From assembly GCA_963853835.1 (NCBI GenBank), contig OY970822.1:20865058-20929057 (forward strand): 64,000 nt of DNA, in the 5' to 3' direction. The position numbers were made by a program, and so were the translations under genes. Every line of letters starts with the position of its first letter. Positions within the stretch are counted from its first letter, which is position 1. Origin of the DNA: Calendula officinalis. Lineage: Eukaryota > Streptophyta > Magnoliopsida > Asterales > Asteraceae. Shown piece after piece: positions 11,918-23,836 of this stretch. The notes beneath the pieces are model-generated. The model was given only the letters and a program-made list of their open reading frames with translations. It was not told where the DNA came from and ran no database searches.

Positions 11918-14900
11918 TCAATCCTTTGACTTTACACCACACTCGATCTTAGATGCAAAAGCTAAAGTCGACTGAAACGCTCTCTGTGAAGTACTTGACA
12001 TGAATGACATCATCGCATTTGACTTTTGAGAAAAAATCGGTCTATTTAATGGAAGGGCAACTCTGTCTCCCTTGACTCCTTTGACCACATTGACCGTTGA
12101 CTCCGACTTCGAACTCTCTCCAATCGTGTTCCCAGTTTTGAAAGAAAACCCACAGTTTGAATTCCCCAAATCAGGTTTTTTACCAAATGACAGAAAGTTT
12201 ATCCCACGAGGGGTTGACAGGGGCGTATTGGTAATTTCTTTGGAATCTTGAACGACAAGGGGCGTTTTGGTAATTTCTTTGACCACGGCATCTGCCTTAG
12301 GAGATGAATGGGCTTCTAATGGGAACCTTTTTTGGGAAAGAAAGCTTATACCTTTTGGCGGTTGAGTTGATATTTTAACAAATTTGGGTACTGAACAAGA
12401 TTTTGTATCTAACTTTTTAAAACCCGAATTTGAAGGAGTCTTTTGTTCAGGGTTTGACTCATTTGAAGTATTTAAGGGAACTTCATTCAATGGAGCCTGA
12501 AAAAAAAATTAAAAACTTTGAATACTAAAAATGGAAAGCAATCTACAAACAATTTTAAAAAATAAAAAATAAAAACACTTACCTCATGAGAAAATAAACA
12601 ATCTGAACCTCGGGGGCAGGGCCTATTTTCCTTAATATTATTACATAAATATTTTGATAATTGATGATCGAATGGACAGTCATCACCTTTCATACACGAA
12701 CGTTTAGCGAAAAAACCACAAGGCTGCAACATAAATAAAGATTAATCAAAATGACAAGCTAAAAATTTCACCAACATTACAACGTAATTTAAGTAATGGG
12801 TCAAAAAGGTAAAAATAAATTCTACGGGTTGAAACGGGCGGGTCATGTTGGCTAAAACATTTATTGTCCAAAATTTTAGTTATTTTATGAATAGCTAGTT
12901 TGTCAAATATGATTTAAAAAAATTAAAGATTATTTAGTTAACATCTTACTTTATTTAATAAAATGATTCAAGAAGTCTTACGCATTTAAAGTACACTTCA
13001 CACCCATTTCTTTTTTAGTTAATCCTTTTAATTTTACCCATTAGAGATTAAAAGAGAGAAAAAAACAAATCGATCAATTTAAAAGTACACTTTGCACCCA
13101 TTCTTTTTTAGGATTAATACGTTAATATTAATCTATATGACAAATAATGCAAATAAACATACCCTGGATTTTGTCACGGGGGTCGTATCATGCGAAAACT
13201 TACACTTCTCACCCTGTCAAAAATGAAAAGAATTGTAGCATTACATAAATTAATAAATTTAATTATTTAAATTATGAAAGTGAGACGAAAAAAAAGAGAA
13301 TGGAAATATAAGAAAACCTCATGGCATCTTCCATTCACATAATGTCGACAATATGAAATTTTCTTCTCTTTTATCACGGGTTCAATTTTCAGCCTTTTGA
13401 CACCGAGTTTTTTGTTCTTTTCTGCTCGTTTAATTCTTTCATTCCTCTGAAACATGGTAAAAGGATTATTAATTTAAATAGGTAAAATTACAGGTATATT
13501 ATATGAAATACATTTACTAATAAAAGTAACTTAGCCATTAGGCGGATAAAAGATGGTACAAAATTAAACTAAATTAGCTTTGTGAAAAACCTATGAATTA
13601 ATCCTCTATGTTAGCAACTTTTTGATGTGAACTATATAGAAAATGTGAAACCATCAATTAAAATCATTTATAGATAACACTTCAAAAAAGTTCATTAATG
13701 TCAATAAAAGGTAACCTTTTTCTTTGCTTTTCTTTCCTTAGTCAGAACACGCTTCTTTTTCTTCATTTCATTAGCATCCTGTTATGAACAAATAAAAATA
13801 AAATTACCAATTACTTAATCGAGCAATCGACAGTAAGATATTACAAATAAGAACTTGAAAACACAACGATTATGATTCAAGTTAGTACCTCATTAATAGA
13901 AGCATCAACTTCTTGAGAGCCATCCTCAACGTTTTGACCAATTAATGTTTGACTTTCAACACAGGGTGTTGGGTCAACAAACTTCTTTGACTTTTTGTTT
14001 GTTCTTTCTTCTTCACTACACGATCCCTGCCTTTTTCTAGTATTTTGAGCATCACCAACCTGTAATTCATGGAAACCTTTTAAATTAGGAATCAAAAGGT
14101 ACTATATCAAATACATTATCCTCTAATTGTGCAATAAGGTTTTAATAAAAAAAAATATACAAACCTTCACCGGGTATACAAGATCCTGATTCTTGGCTGC
14201 AATATTTTTTATATTACTTTGAATCGATAGCACACGTTCAGAACTCACTTTCTTCACAGAATCTTTAGATTTTCCATGAACAACAATTTCAGAATAATCC
14301 ACCAAATTTCTTGTGATTCTATTATTTACTACTATTCCCGACATATTTTTACTCACATCTTCCACTGTGTCAGTAACTAACGGGATTAAATTATCAGCAT
14401 TTTCAAGTTCTGTTTCAATGCCTAATAAATCTTTAGGCTCAGAACCTGAATTATCTATAGATTGTGTATCATCTTGAAGCATTAAATCTCCCGAAATTTC
14501 TCCTTCCTCAACATCTTTATCTGTTGGTAAACGAGGGGAAGAACATATAATATCATAATTATTATCCTTATTTTTTGTATCAAACAAGTTTAAAGGATCA
14601 GTATCCACTTTGTGATCATGTTCGGTTGATTCTTGTTGTATATTATGTAAATCTTCTTTTTGGGTATCCAAAGCCACTCTTGTTTCATCGATAGACGCAT
14701 TTTCTTGACATAAAGAATCATTAGGTGTGATTTCAGTGCAATCAAGAAAGACGTCATTTTTAGTGACGGATTCTATCTGTGTGTCGCTTTGATCTACATG
14801 ATAAAAATATAAGGTTAATATGAGCAAGTGATTAACTTTTTGAACAAATCGAATTTCACAGTGGCCAAGGATGCACTACAAAATCATGTACAAAAGTAAT

Positions 14901-15562
14901 TCAAGATTCTTGTTGGGTCAAGTAGAATTCAAGATTCTTTAAATGTACAATTTGTGAATTCCTAGAAAATTTGACTAAAGTTTCTTCATTTCTTGGATAT
15001 GAACCTCAAAAACATCAACTGCTGTACACCTTTTTCCGACATTGTAAACATATGATCGGTATCAGACCCAAATATTCAACAAAGGGGGGCCAAATTTTGC
15101 AAATTTATTATAATAGTTTTGTACAATGATATTTAATTTTAATTATATAACCCAATTAGAACAAATTTAGATCCTTCATCATGTATGATTATGAAATTGA
15201 TAATAGCTTACTTAAATCATTAGCATACAACCTCTTTCTCACGTAAGAGTTTCAATTATTACAGTTGCAGGTCATCAGTCTTAAACCCACCCAAAACCCT
15301 AAAATTTAAGGCAGAAAATTTATGCTAAAAAAGCACATTGAAACTACAGCTAACGAATAATTAAATAAAACAAATAACGCAGAAAATTTAAAAAGTATAT
15401 ACCTGAATTTTGAATGGTATGAGAAGACTCGTCATAGCAAACGGAGAGAATATGAAAAAATATATCGGCAGTCCGGCTTCTGAGAGGTCGCCTCCGACGG
15501 TTACCTGAGGAAATCGGAGTATTTTCTAGGGTTCCGATTGATGATTTTTCAACCGGCGGCAT
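11918..15562 (-). CDS. Triple CCCH zinc-finger protein, C3H65/EMB1789 type, eight exons
   Basis: Likely nuclear RNA-binding protein of 640 residues. Exons: 15562-15403, 14793-14165, 14059-13889, 13778-13716, 13446-13318, 13213-13163, 12723-12583 and 12496-11918. All junctions are GT-AG and the frame is kept. The N-terminus is Arg-rich (GNRRRRPLRSR), followed by a long acidic region, a Lys-rich block (exon 4) and three fingers: C-X7-C-X5-C-X3-H starting CRHYVNGRC, C-X7-C-X5-C-X3-H starting CGFFAKRSC, and C-X8-C-X5-C-X3-H starting CNNIKENRPC. The finger linkers CKFSHDTTPVTKS and CPFDHQLSKY match Arabidopsis C3H65 (EMB1789, embryo-lethal) and C3H7. The C-terminal exon is Ser/Thr-rich with two PKGISFLS/PRGINFLS repeats. 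The ATG at 15562 is used; the two preceding codons are non-ATG. Confidence 0.93.
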
Positions 15563-15887
15563 CGTCACCGTGATGTCTTAAAAAAATCGTAACTAGAGGA
15601 CTGTTATAAACGCTGGTTGCTCTCGCCGGTGAAATTTCAAATGTTTCAATTTCTACCCTGTTGTTAAAAGTAGTGAAAAATTGACACCCTTTCTTTAAGT
15701 ATGGTCAGTATGGATTAAAAGAAAAGGGAAATTAACAAAAAGAGACAATTTAACTACAGTGAATGAAAGTATAATATCGTTTAGGATTACTTTTTTTTTT
15801 AAAACGGAAAACACACTCCCTAATCTACACCATTTTATCCAGTAAACCCACAATCTTGTGGAACACTCAATCACCTTGATATCGTTA

Positions 15888-16181
15888 GACTATAAGACCG
15901 TCCATAACGGGTGTGGTCGACCATTCGGTCGATCATACGTGGAAAGGCAAGGGACGCGTCCCCTGCGTTACTTCGGTCATCCCTCGACGCGTCGATCGTG
16001 CCCAACGGTCGACTAGTCGACCGATCAATTTTCAAAGGGGGGAGGTTTTTTCAAAGGGGAATGATTTGGTCGCCTGGTTACGTGTGTTTGGTCGGGATTT
16101 TTTATGTGTTTGGTCAGGCTGATGTGACGCAGAGGTGGCAAGGGTGACCAAACTGGGTTTGGTCACCCATTACGCATAGTC
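15888..16181. mobile_element. Tourist-like MITE upstream of the C3H gene, 294 bp
   Basis: Ends GACTATAAGACCGTCCATAACGG and, on the other strand, GACTATGCGTAATGGG; flanks are TTA (left) and TAA (right). GC-rich interior with GGTCGACC motifs. A shorter related stretch (GTGTTTGGTC...GTTCACCATTAC) lies at about 10205-10280. Confidence 0.55.
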
Positions 16182-16764
16182 TAAGCCCTTTGGTTGTTTA
16201 GGATTACTTAAAGTTGTTAGTACTGTGAAATAGCCTGTTATTTATTGCCTTTAGCCCTTTAGGGGAGTGTTTTGTGTCAAACTTGATAATATTAAAGCAA
16301 AATAATTTCTATACGGTTGTATAACTTAATTTAGTGTTTTGTGCCATTTTTCCGATTATAAAATCGGTGTTTGTATTTGAAGATAGAAAACTGCAAGTTA
16401 CAATTTTTCTAAGTTCAGTTTTGAAGCATTTAGGATTTATTTAGTTTTATTTAGTGTGATATATACATTGGTATTTAGTTGTATTGGTGTTTAACTTTAA
16501 AGGGGACCAACAAGTTTCTCTGTGAAATTAGATGGCCGGATTGAGTTATTTATAGTTTACGGTTATTTGCAAAACGGTCTTATAAATAAAATACTATAAG
16601 TAATACATATTTTCATTTATGTATTTTGAAGCAAAATATTGTAAAAAATAAAAATGCTTATGATTGATTAAATGGGAAGTTAAAGTATGTGATCCTACTT
16701 CTTTTACTCAAGGTATGTTAATGATATTTAAAAAAAAAAATAAGGGGATAATAGGGCCGTTCTA
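16182..16764. other. Intergenic, AT-rich
   Basis: Nothing recognised. Confidence 0.5.
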
Positions 16765-17633
16765 GAGAAACGTTTAAGGAGGTCCACCATCTTTAGGAAG
16801 TTTCAAGGAACAAATCTCAACCATTGATTAATAGGATCCAATGATCAAGATTAATCACATATTTTATATATTGAAGGGTATTTTGGTCATTTCTAAAAAA
16901 ATAAAAATATTTTTTTTATTTTTTATTTTTTATTTTAAATGTTTTATTATGAAGGGGTATTTTGGTCATTTGGCACTTAAAAAAATTTCGTTTTTTTTAT
17001 TTTTTATTTTTTATTTTAAATTTTTTTTATTTTTTAAAAATTTTTATTTTTTTATTAATTTTTTTATTAAAAAATAATATTTATTTAATAATTACGTGTA
17101 TAACTTAATCACATGTGATTTTAGTGTAAAATCACATGTGATTCAGAATGCAATCACATGTGATTTTACTATTTTAGTGTAAAATCATATTTAGTTAAAT
17201 CACATGTGATTCAGAATGCAATCACATGTGATTCACTATGCAATCACATGTGATTTACTATGCAATAACATTATGTGTTATTAATGAAAAAATAATAATT
17301 TTTTAAAAAATATTAATAAATTAATAATTTTTTAAAAAAATTTATTTTTTTTAAAAAAATTTATTTTTTTTAAAAAAATAAAAATTTTAAAATAAAAAAT
17401 AAAAATAAAAAATAAAAATAAAATAATAAATTTTTTAAAATGACCAAAATACCCCTCAATTAAAAATTAAAAAAATAAAATAAAATAAAATATTTTTTTT
17501 AGTGCCAAATGACCAAAATACCCTCCATGTATAAAGTATGTGATTAATCTTGACTATTAGATCATATTGATCAATGGTTGAGATTTGTTCTTCGGGACTT
17601 TATAAAAATCATATACCTCCTTGAACGCAACTC
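16765..17633. mobile_element. Mutator-like foldback element, 869 bp, perfect 10-bp target duplication
   Basis: Ends GAGAAACGTTTAAGGAGG and GAGTTGCGTTCAAGGAGG (opposite strands). Further inside, both arms hold GAACAAATCTCAACCATTGAT and GGGTATTTTGGTCATTT, so each arm is over 100 bp. GGCCGTTCTA stands directly outside both ends (16755-16764 and 17634-17643). No ORF; the centre is AT homopolymers plus a palindrome array. Confidence 0.85.
17107..17255. repeat. Array of six AATCACATGTGATT palindromes
   Basis: Identical 14-bp palindromes at 17107, 17130, 17152, 17198, 17220 and 17242. Steps are 23, 22, 46, 22 and 22 bp, with a decayed unit in the 46-bp gap near 17181. Each holds a CACATG/CATGTG E-box core. 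The array is the centre of the MULE foldback. Confidence 0.9.
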
Positions 17634-17643
17634 GGCCGTTCTA

Positions 17644-19742
17644 ATCAAATGTTGGGTCCCGGACAGAATCTGAAAAATGGGTCTCTTCCTATGATAATTT
17701 TCTTTCTAATGTAAAATTAATATAGAACATCTATACCTTAAACATTTAGATGAAGAGTATAAAGAAATAATAACTAACTCACAATTAGATGACATCATCA
17801 ACGTTGTTAATATAAACTTTAAGTCTTCAAAATTTTCTCGAAATTCCTTGTCATTACATAAAAGCAGTTCATCAAAATTTACTTATTTGAGCTTTTCTAG
17901 ATGCGAATTCATTAATAAATATATCATATTTCTACACTTTGCACTAAATCTACTAATTTTATGACAATTTTTTTGTAGGAATTTGATTATTGTATATTTA
18001 GATTTAACATAATATGACAAATTGACAATTAACATGATTCACAAGTTCTGATGTTCTCATTTTTTTAGTTGGTTATAATTCTACTGCTGTCAATTTGTGT
18101 CATATGAGTTAACTTAGAAAAAATCAAATAAGGTCATATGACCCAATTTTTTACCCATCATTCTCAATATTCCAAACAATTAGGACATATAAATAAAAGG
18201 TGGCATTATATTAAGCATCCAAGCAGGAATCCTAAATTAAGCTTCTAAACCGAAAATCAACATTACTCACATATTGTATTGATCAATATGCTTCAAAGTT
18301 TAAAAAATCAAACTGAAGTGATTATTGTTTCTTGTGATGATTATAAATCTTGAAATTAAACAAAATTACCTCACTTCACCACCAAATCGAGATGAAGGGG
18401 AGAATAGCATAGTGGTTAAGGTGATTTGCGAGGAGGAGATGAAGACGAGAATGGTGACACCAATTCATTACCTTTCTCTCGCCATTTCCATCTCTAATTC
18501 CAATTCCATCTGCCGCTTCCAGCTTGATTCTGTACTTCCATCCCTTTCAATAGTTAAACGGGCTAAGTTTTTGAGTACGGGATACGTAGGCCTTAGATAT
18601 TAAAACTGGACTAAATTAAATCTATAATAATGGGCCCCTCTTTTTTGGGCCCTGGGTAGTTTCCCTGACCCAGGCCCAGATAATTAGTGGATGGATGGTC
18701 GATATGATTTACTAAAAAGTTAAATTAGGTCAAAATGTATCAACTAAAGGTTCTTCGATTTGAATTTTATAACTTGCTGGATTCATGATCCCAACTGCAT
18801 ACTTCTTTTTAACCAATTTCTTTTACTTATTTGCATCTGTTGGGGGGCACAAATCTTGCAGAGACCCATGGGATTAAATGTATGTTTCCTCTACTTGTAT
18901 AAAATATCCTCATTGACAATTTTTCAAGCTAATATTACATGTTTCTAAGCATTCATTGTATTATAAAAGAGTATATTTTTATATTTTGTTATTATTCAAA
19001 GATATTCAAAATGTTTTGACTTTTATCATACACTCATTAATTATGCAAGTATTTTGACTTATGAGATGTAGGAAGATCCTAACGTCATTTTCATTTTCAC
19101 TTTCAGAAATTTCTACCCACTAAATGTCAAATTACAATTCCCCCCTTTTCCCAAAGGCTTTTTGTCTCTTGACTTTATGAACATATTTCTCAAATAATTT
19201 TTAATTCAGGGTAAGTTCCCAACATGCTTCCTTTAATGCAACCTTAACCGATGCATCAAAACATAAAACTACCTGTAATGGTAACTGTAATGGTTCAAGT
19301 TCCTGGTAACGCGTTCCACTCATTGAAAATTAAAGGTTTGGTCGCTTGAACATTCATTATAATTTTTTGGTTCAAAAATCATAAAACCTTAAATATATTA
19401 TTTATAATTTGAAATGGAGGAAGTATTTTTTATCTCATGTTTTTAGGGTAAGAATTAGATAAATCACAACGTGATTGATTGCCTGTCACGTGTTTCTATT
19501 TTGGAAGGTATTTGCTGGGAAATTCTTTGGACTAGAAGTTGGACACACAAGAATATGCATCTTGTGGAATTTTTTTTGTCAAATTTACAATGATGAGATA
19601 TAATATAATGAAAATAAATCAACCAGCCTCTGTATGCATTATTAGATGTACAAATTAGTAATGCTTAATAACTACATTTCTTATGTTTTCTAACACTGTC
19701 TACAAAACAATTAACAAGTGGCATAAATTGAATGGCAACATG
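17644..19742. other. Intergenic between the MULE and the bHLH terminal exon
   Basis: No confident gene. There is a weak open frame at 18325-18603 of unclear nature, and a short exon-like piece ending GGGATTAAAT before GTATGT near 18888. Neither has recognisable homology. Confidence 0.4.
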
Positions 19743-20493
19743 TCATTGTGCCAGGTCATGAACAACCCTCCTCACTGCTTCTTGGAAGCTTGACTCGTCC
19801 CATTCACTTCCCTACATAAAAGCCAAGTGTGAAAGGGTAAATAATTAATAATTAATATGTTTATATTATAATATTATTTTTAAGAAACATTTTAGAAATT
19901 ATATACAAAAAGGAAAAAATTTAATTAAATGTATAAGTAATAATAATGATAGTAAAGAAAAAAGGAATTAATTTAGACATAATTTTATTATTTTGTAAAC
20001 CCTTTTCTTTAAACACCAAAAACAATTATAAGTACATATATTGTCTTCCCAAAAAATCATCTACCCATGAAACTTATCCTGCCAAACTTGAACGGTTAAT
20101 GCTTTTGGTAGGTCAAATAAAAAAAGTTAATATATAAATAAACATGTTCCAAGTAACTACAAACATTGAATATTAACTTTAATAATGTGATTGTGTAATT
20201 TCACCAACAAATAATGATGTATAGTTAATGGGATGAGAGGGTTGCAATATAAAAACACACAAATAAGGAATTACACAATTAACTTGTGCATTATTAATTT
20301 CGTTATACTCTAATTGATCACTTTTTGTAACTCCCATCAAATTTACGTCAAAGTTATTTATCATAATACATGTAATGCTTTTTTCCGTTATTGCATGTAA
20401 ACTTTTTAATGTTGTAGATGTAATGTTATTATTAATGTAATATTTTTCTATTACTAAAAATTGTTTTACTTTTTATTTGAAGCTAATGTGTAA

Positions 20494-20826
20494 GATTTTT
20501 TTTCAAGAATAATGCTACTTTTTTAAAATTTCACATATAATACTGTTTTTTGTCTTTCACAAATAGGGTTTATGGACTCCTAGTGTCCGGATTGATGCTT
20601 AAATGGGAGTCCTGGAGTCTGGATTGACACTTTTCCACCATGTACTTTTCTGCCGTGTACTTACTTTTCAGTCATTGTACTTGTTGTACCATTCCGGACT
20701 CTGGGAGTACAATTTAAGTATCAATCCGGACTCTAGGAATCCATAAACCCTATTTGTGAAAGACAAGAAAAATAACATTATTTGTGAAAATTTTTAAAAA
20801 AGTAACATCATACTTGAAAAAAATTC
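20494..20826. mobile_element. MULE-type MITE, 333 bp, 9-bp target duplication
   Basis: Long inverted arms of about 120 bp sharing CTTTCACAAATAGGGTTTATG. AATGTGTAA flanks both sides (20485-20493 and 20827-20835). The flanking sequence without the insert matches, in reverse orientation, the bHLH gene intron at about 25463-25502, giving an empty-site comparison. Confidence 0.85.
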
Positions 20827-20886
20827 AATGTGTAACTCCCTATTTTACTTGCAGGAAATGTTGAGGTAACGGCTTGAGCCATGGTC

Positions 20887-20887
<1 letters not shown>

Positions 20888-20951
<64 letters not shown>

Positions 20952-20968
20952 GTTATTATTATTATATG
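20888..20968. repeat. ATT microsatellite
   Basis: About 26 near-perfect ATT units, with one TGT interruption near 20951. Confidence 0.97.
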
Positions 20969-20985
20969 GGTTTTGTTAGTAGCAG

Positions 20986-21494
20986 TGTGAAGATTGAATA
21001 ACTCTTCATAAACATAGATCTTTAGGCTCAAGAATAGTTAGTTCTTATCTGGAATAAGCATATACAAATAACAAAATTGCGGAATTAGATAAACAGTTTT
21101 GTATAGCTAAACAAGGTTTCATCATCATCTTTATATACAATGATTACTAAAAGCCCCAATTCTACACATAAATATGTAGAACGGTTTTGGTTAACAGGAT
21201 CATACGACCTTGAGGCTTAGGTTTTACACACAAACACGTTAAAACGTGGGTTCCAAGAACATCTAATTCTATGTCATTAGGTTTCTTTATATACTAGAAA
21301 ACCTAAGACTTACAAGGAAAAGATAATACTAAATCTTTTAAACTAATAAAGATATACTATATCTTTTTACATTAATGATTATCTCCTAAATCTTTATTTG
21401 AATTTGAACTTCCATATCTTCAATTTAGGTCCTTGTACTTTATAAGTTTTGACACATCAAATCAATAATGAATATTATAGAAATATTCCTAACA
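20986..21494 (-). repeat. 3' LTR of the non-autonomous element
   Basis: 509 bp, near-identical to the copy at 23328-23836; visible differences are around 21198, 21246 and 21435. Confidence 0.92.
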
Positions 21495-22124
21495 ATCTTC
21501 CCCTATTTGATTTGACAAAACTTATAGAATTAGCTAGGAATCTTCAAGTCTCTTCCCCTTTTTGACATAATCAAATCAATCCGAGAAACTTGAACTTCCC
21601 CTTGAATGATCAACACTTTTTCTTCCCCTAAAAGTGTGCTATCATTCTTGTGTTCTTCAAGGCTATATCAATTACATTGAAAACTAACTATCTTCTATTT
21701 GAAGTTGAAGTAGAAACTCAAACTAAGCATCACATTCCGTCTAAATATAGTAATCAGCAACATCATATCTTGTATGAAGGGCATCTTGGTCTTCAATCAG
21801 ATCTTTTCGTTAAGATTCTGTTGAATTGTAGTTACAACAATACATAACATCTTATGTAGTAAGACTTTCCACTTCATCTTCAAATAAAATATAATCAATT
21901 ATCTTCTGTAATCAATTGATAAAGATCAAATATGTAACAAATAAAATTTTCCTTTATCTTCATCATGCCTTCAACCTGTGTGTGTGAATAATGTGATTCG
22001 TTTCACATTATTATCAGATATGATCAATAAACCGTAGTATGGAATGAGCATGATGTGTGTCATGCTTTCCAAAGTATGATGTATCAGTTGTATGGAAGAA
22101 ATCAGTATAAAAAAATTTTAAAAT

Positions 22125-22400
22125 TTTTCGGTCAGTACTGATTAATACTTGATCAGTCAACGCAGCAGTAGTAACATGTATACTACTGATTCTTGGTAAA
22201 AATTTCAGTTTATTACTGATCAGTAGTGTTTTTCTTCATTTACTACTGATCAGTAGTATTTAATATGGATCAGTAGTAAACAGAGAAGATATTCCGTAAT
22301 CGAGAAGGCTATCGGATCAGTAGTATGTATTGATAGATCAGTAGTAAAAGTCGGTATGGATCAGTAGTAAAAATTGTTTTACTACTGCCCAGTAGTAATT
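22125..22400. repeat. Dispersed TACTACTGATCAGTAGT repeats inside the LTR element
   Basis: About nine copies of (T/G)GATCAGTAGT or its complement; two are full palindromes (22211-22227 and 22241-22257). More copies occur near 23190-23221, on the other side of the ORFs. Confidence 0.75.
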
Positions 22401-22596
22401 CAAGTTGAAAACCACCAACATCATCTTCCTTCTTTTCTAAGAACTCATAAGCCTTCTGAACAGCCTGGAATTCCTTCTTCTCAAGACGATGAGCACACTC
22501 AACAATACCCAACACTATCGATACAATTTCTTGTTCATCAAGAAAACTTTTCACATCTTTCTTGGCGTCCTCATCTTTCTCGACCAATTCCGCCAC
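22309..22596 (-). CDS. Internal ORF 2 of the non-autonomous LTR element
   Basis: Continues the charged helical composition of ORF 1 in a shifted frame (AELVEKDEDAKKDVKSFLDE), with its end in the CAGTAGT repeat zone. Probably the C-terminal half of a single gag-like or captured protein, split by an indel near 22580. Confidence 0.4.
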   Translation of the reverse strand: MAELVEKDEDAKKDVKSFLDEQEIVSIVLGIVECAHRLEKKEFQAVQKAYEFLEKKEDDVGGFQLELLLGSSKTIFTTDPYRLLLLIYQYILLIR

Positions 22597-22879
22597 TGAT
22601 TAATAAACGATATCCAGCAATTCTTTGTTTTTTACGATCAATAGCAGCGTTAATGAGATCGATTAACTGTTTTATATCTTGATCTTCGAGAAATTTTGTG
22701 AGATCGTTTTCGTTGACCTGCGATGAGGCTTGTTTCTTGATGAATTCGTCCACTAGGGCTAGGGTTTTAGGATCGATTGTCGGCGTACCGGATTCATTCG
22801 GTGTGCAAGGTTTAAGCTTTAGCGTGATGGATTGAACAGAATCCTCCTGTTGTTGGAGAACAACAATGGTTTCCGACAT
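22571..22879 (-). CDS. Internal ORF 1 of the non-autonomous LTR element
   Basis: About 102 codons, first internal ORF after the primer-binding site, starting MSETIVVLQQQEDSVQSITL. Hydrophilic, with a helical, charged second half (VDEFIKKQASSQVNENDLTK). No zinc knuckle or known gag motif. It overlaps the next ORF in another frame, which suggests the two were once one reading frame. Function unknown. Confidence 0.5.
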   Translation of the reverse strand: MSETIVVLQQQEDSVQSITLKLKPCTPNESGTPTIDPKTLALVDEFIKKQASSQVNENDLTKFLEDQDIKQLIDLINAAIDRKKQRIAGYRLLISGGIGRER

Positions 22880-23327
22880 TTTAACGATGAATTTAGAGAT
22901 CTTTTGATTGGGGTGGTGATTTGTGATGAGGGATTTAGGGATTATGGGTTTAGGTTATCCAATTTTTTCTGATGGTTTTGAAATCGCGTTCTATGATGTT
23001 AATTGATTTCAGAATTTTCGTTTGGGCTAGCATAATGATGATTGTTTAATTACTCCGATACAATTTATGATTGGATTAACAAACCTCCTACTCATTCTGA
23101 ATGTTCGTCTTGATGATGTATTTCAAAAAAAAAATCACTTTGCTCAACTCTAACAACAGCCACAAATTAAAATATTTGAAGTTATGACACCAGTAGTAAA
23201 ACTTAACTTTGGGATCAGTAGTGAAATATGCTTCTTTGCAATCTTCCAAGAATAATCGTAATCTTCATAAATCACCAATACATCCTTGTTTCATTCCAGA
23301 TCTGAGCCACCGTGCTCTGATACCAAT

Positions 23328-23836
23328 TGTGAAGATTGAATAACTCTTCATAAACATAGATCTTTAGGCTCAAGAATAGTTAGTTCTTATCTGGAATAAG
23401 CATATACAAATAACAAAATTGCGGAATTAGATAAACAGTTTTGTATAGCTAAACAAGGTTTCATCATCATCTTTATATACAATGATTACTAAAAGCCCCA
23501 ATTCTACACATAAATATGTAGAACGGTTTTGGTTAACATGATCATACGACCTTGAGGCTTAGGTTTTACACACAAACACGTTAAAATGTGGGTTCCAAGA
23601 ACATCTAATTCTATGTCATTAGGTTTCTTTATATACTAGAAAACCTAAGACTTACAAGGAAAAGATAATACTAAATCTTTTAAACTAATAAAGATATACT
23701 ATATCTTTTTACATTAATGATTATCTCCTAAATCTTTATTTGAATTTGAACTTCCATATCTTCAATTTAGGTCCTTATACTTTATAAGTTTTGACACATC
23801 AAATCAATAATGAATATTATAGAAATATTCCTAACA
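23328..23836 (-). repeat. 5' LTR of the non-autonomous element
   Basis: 509 bp; followed on the minus strand by the tRNA-Met primer-binding site at 23314-23327. Confidence 0.92.

Larger units (their letters stand above)
20986..23836 (-). mobile_element. Non-autonomous copia-type LTR retrotransposon, 2851 bp
   Basis: Two 509-bp direct LTRs (20986-21494 and 23328-23836) differ at only a few positions I can see. On the minus strand they start TGTTAGGAATATTTC and end ATCTTCACA. Just inside the 5' LTR is the primer-binding site TTGGTATCAGAGC (initiator tRNA-Met), and next to the 3' LTR the polypurine tract AATAGGGGAAGATTG. Flanks are AGCAG and AACAG, a five-base duplication with one change. There is no integrase or reverse transcriptase, so it depends on another element. 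It lies in the long last intron of the bHLH gene, in the same orientation. Confidence 0.93.

Noticed and set aside
17107..17255. Regularly spaced palindromes resembling a CRISPR array
   Set aside because: Spacers are nearly identical AT-rich sequence, the array lies inside a plant MULE, and no cas genes are present.
18325..18603. Plus-strand 92-codon frame
   Set aside because: Ser/Ile-rich without motif, no neighbouring exons found, starts in AT-rich repeat-like DNA.
20840..21031. Poly-isoleucine protein
   Set aside because: It is a translation of the ATT microsatellite.
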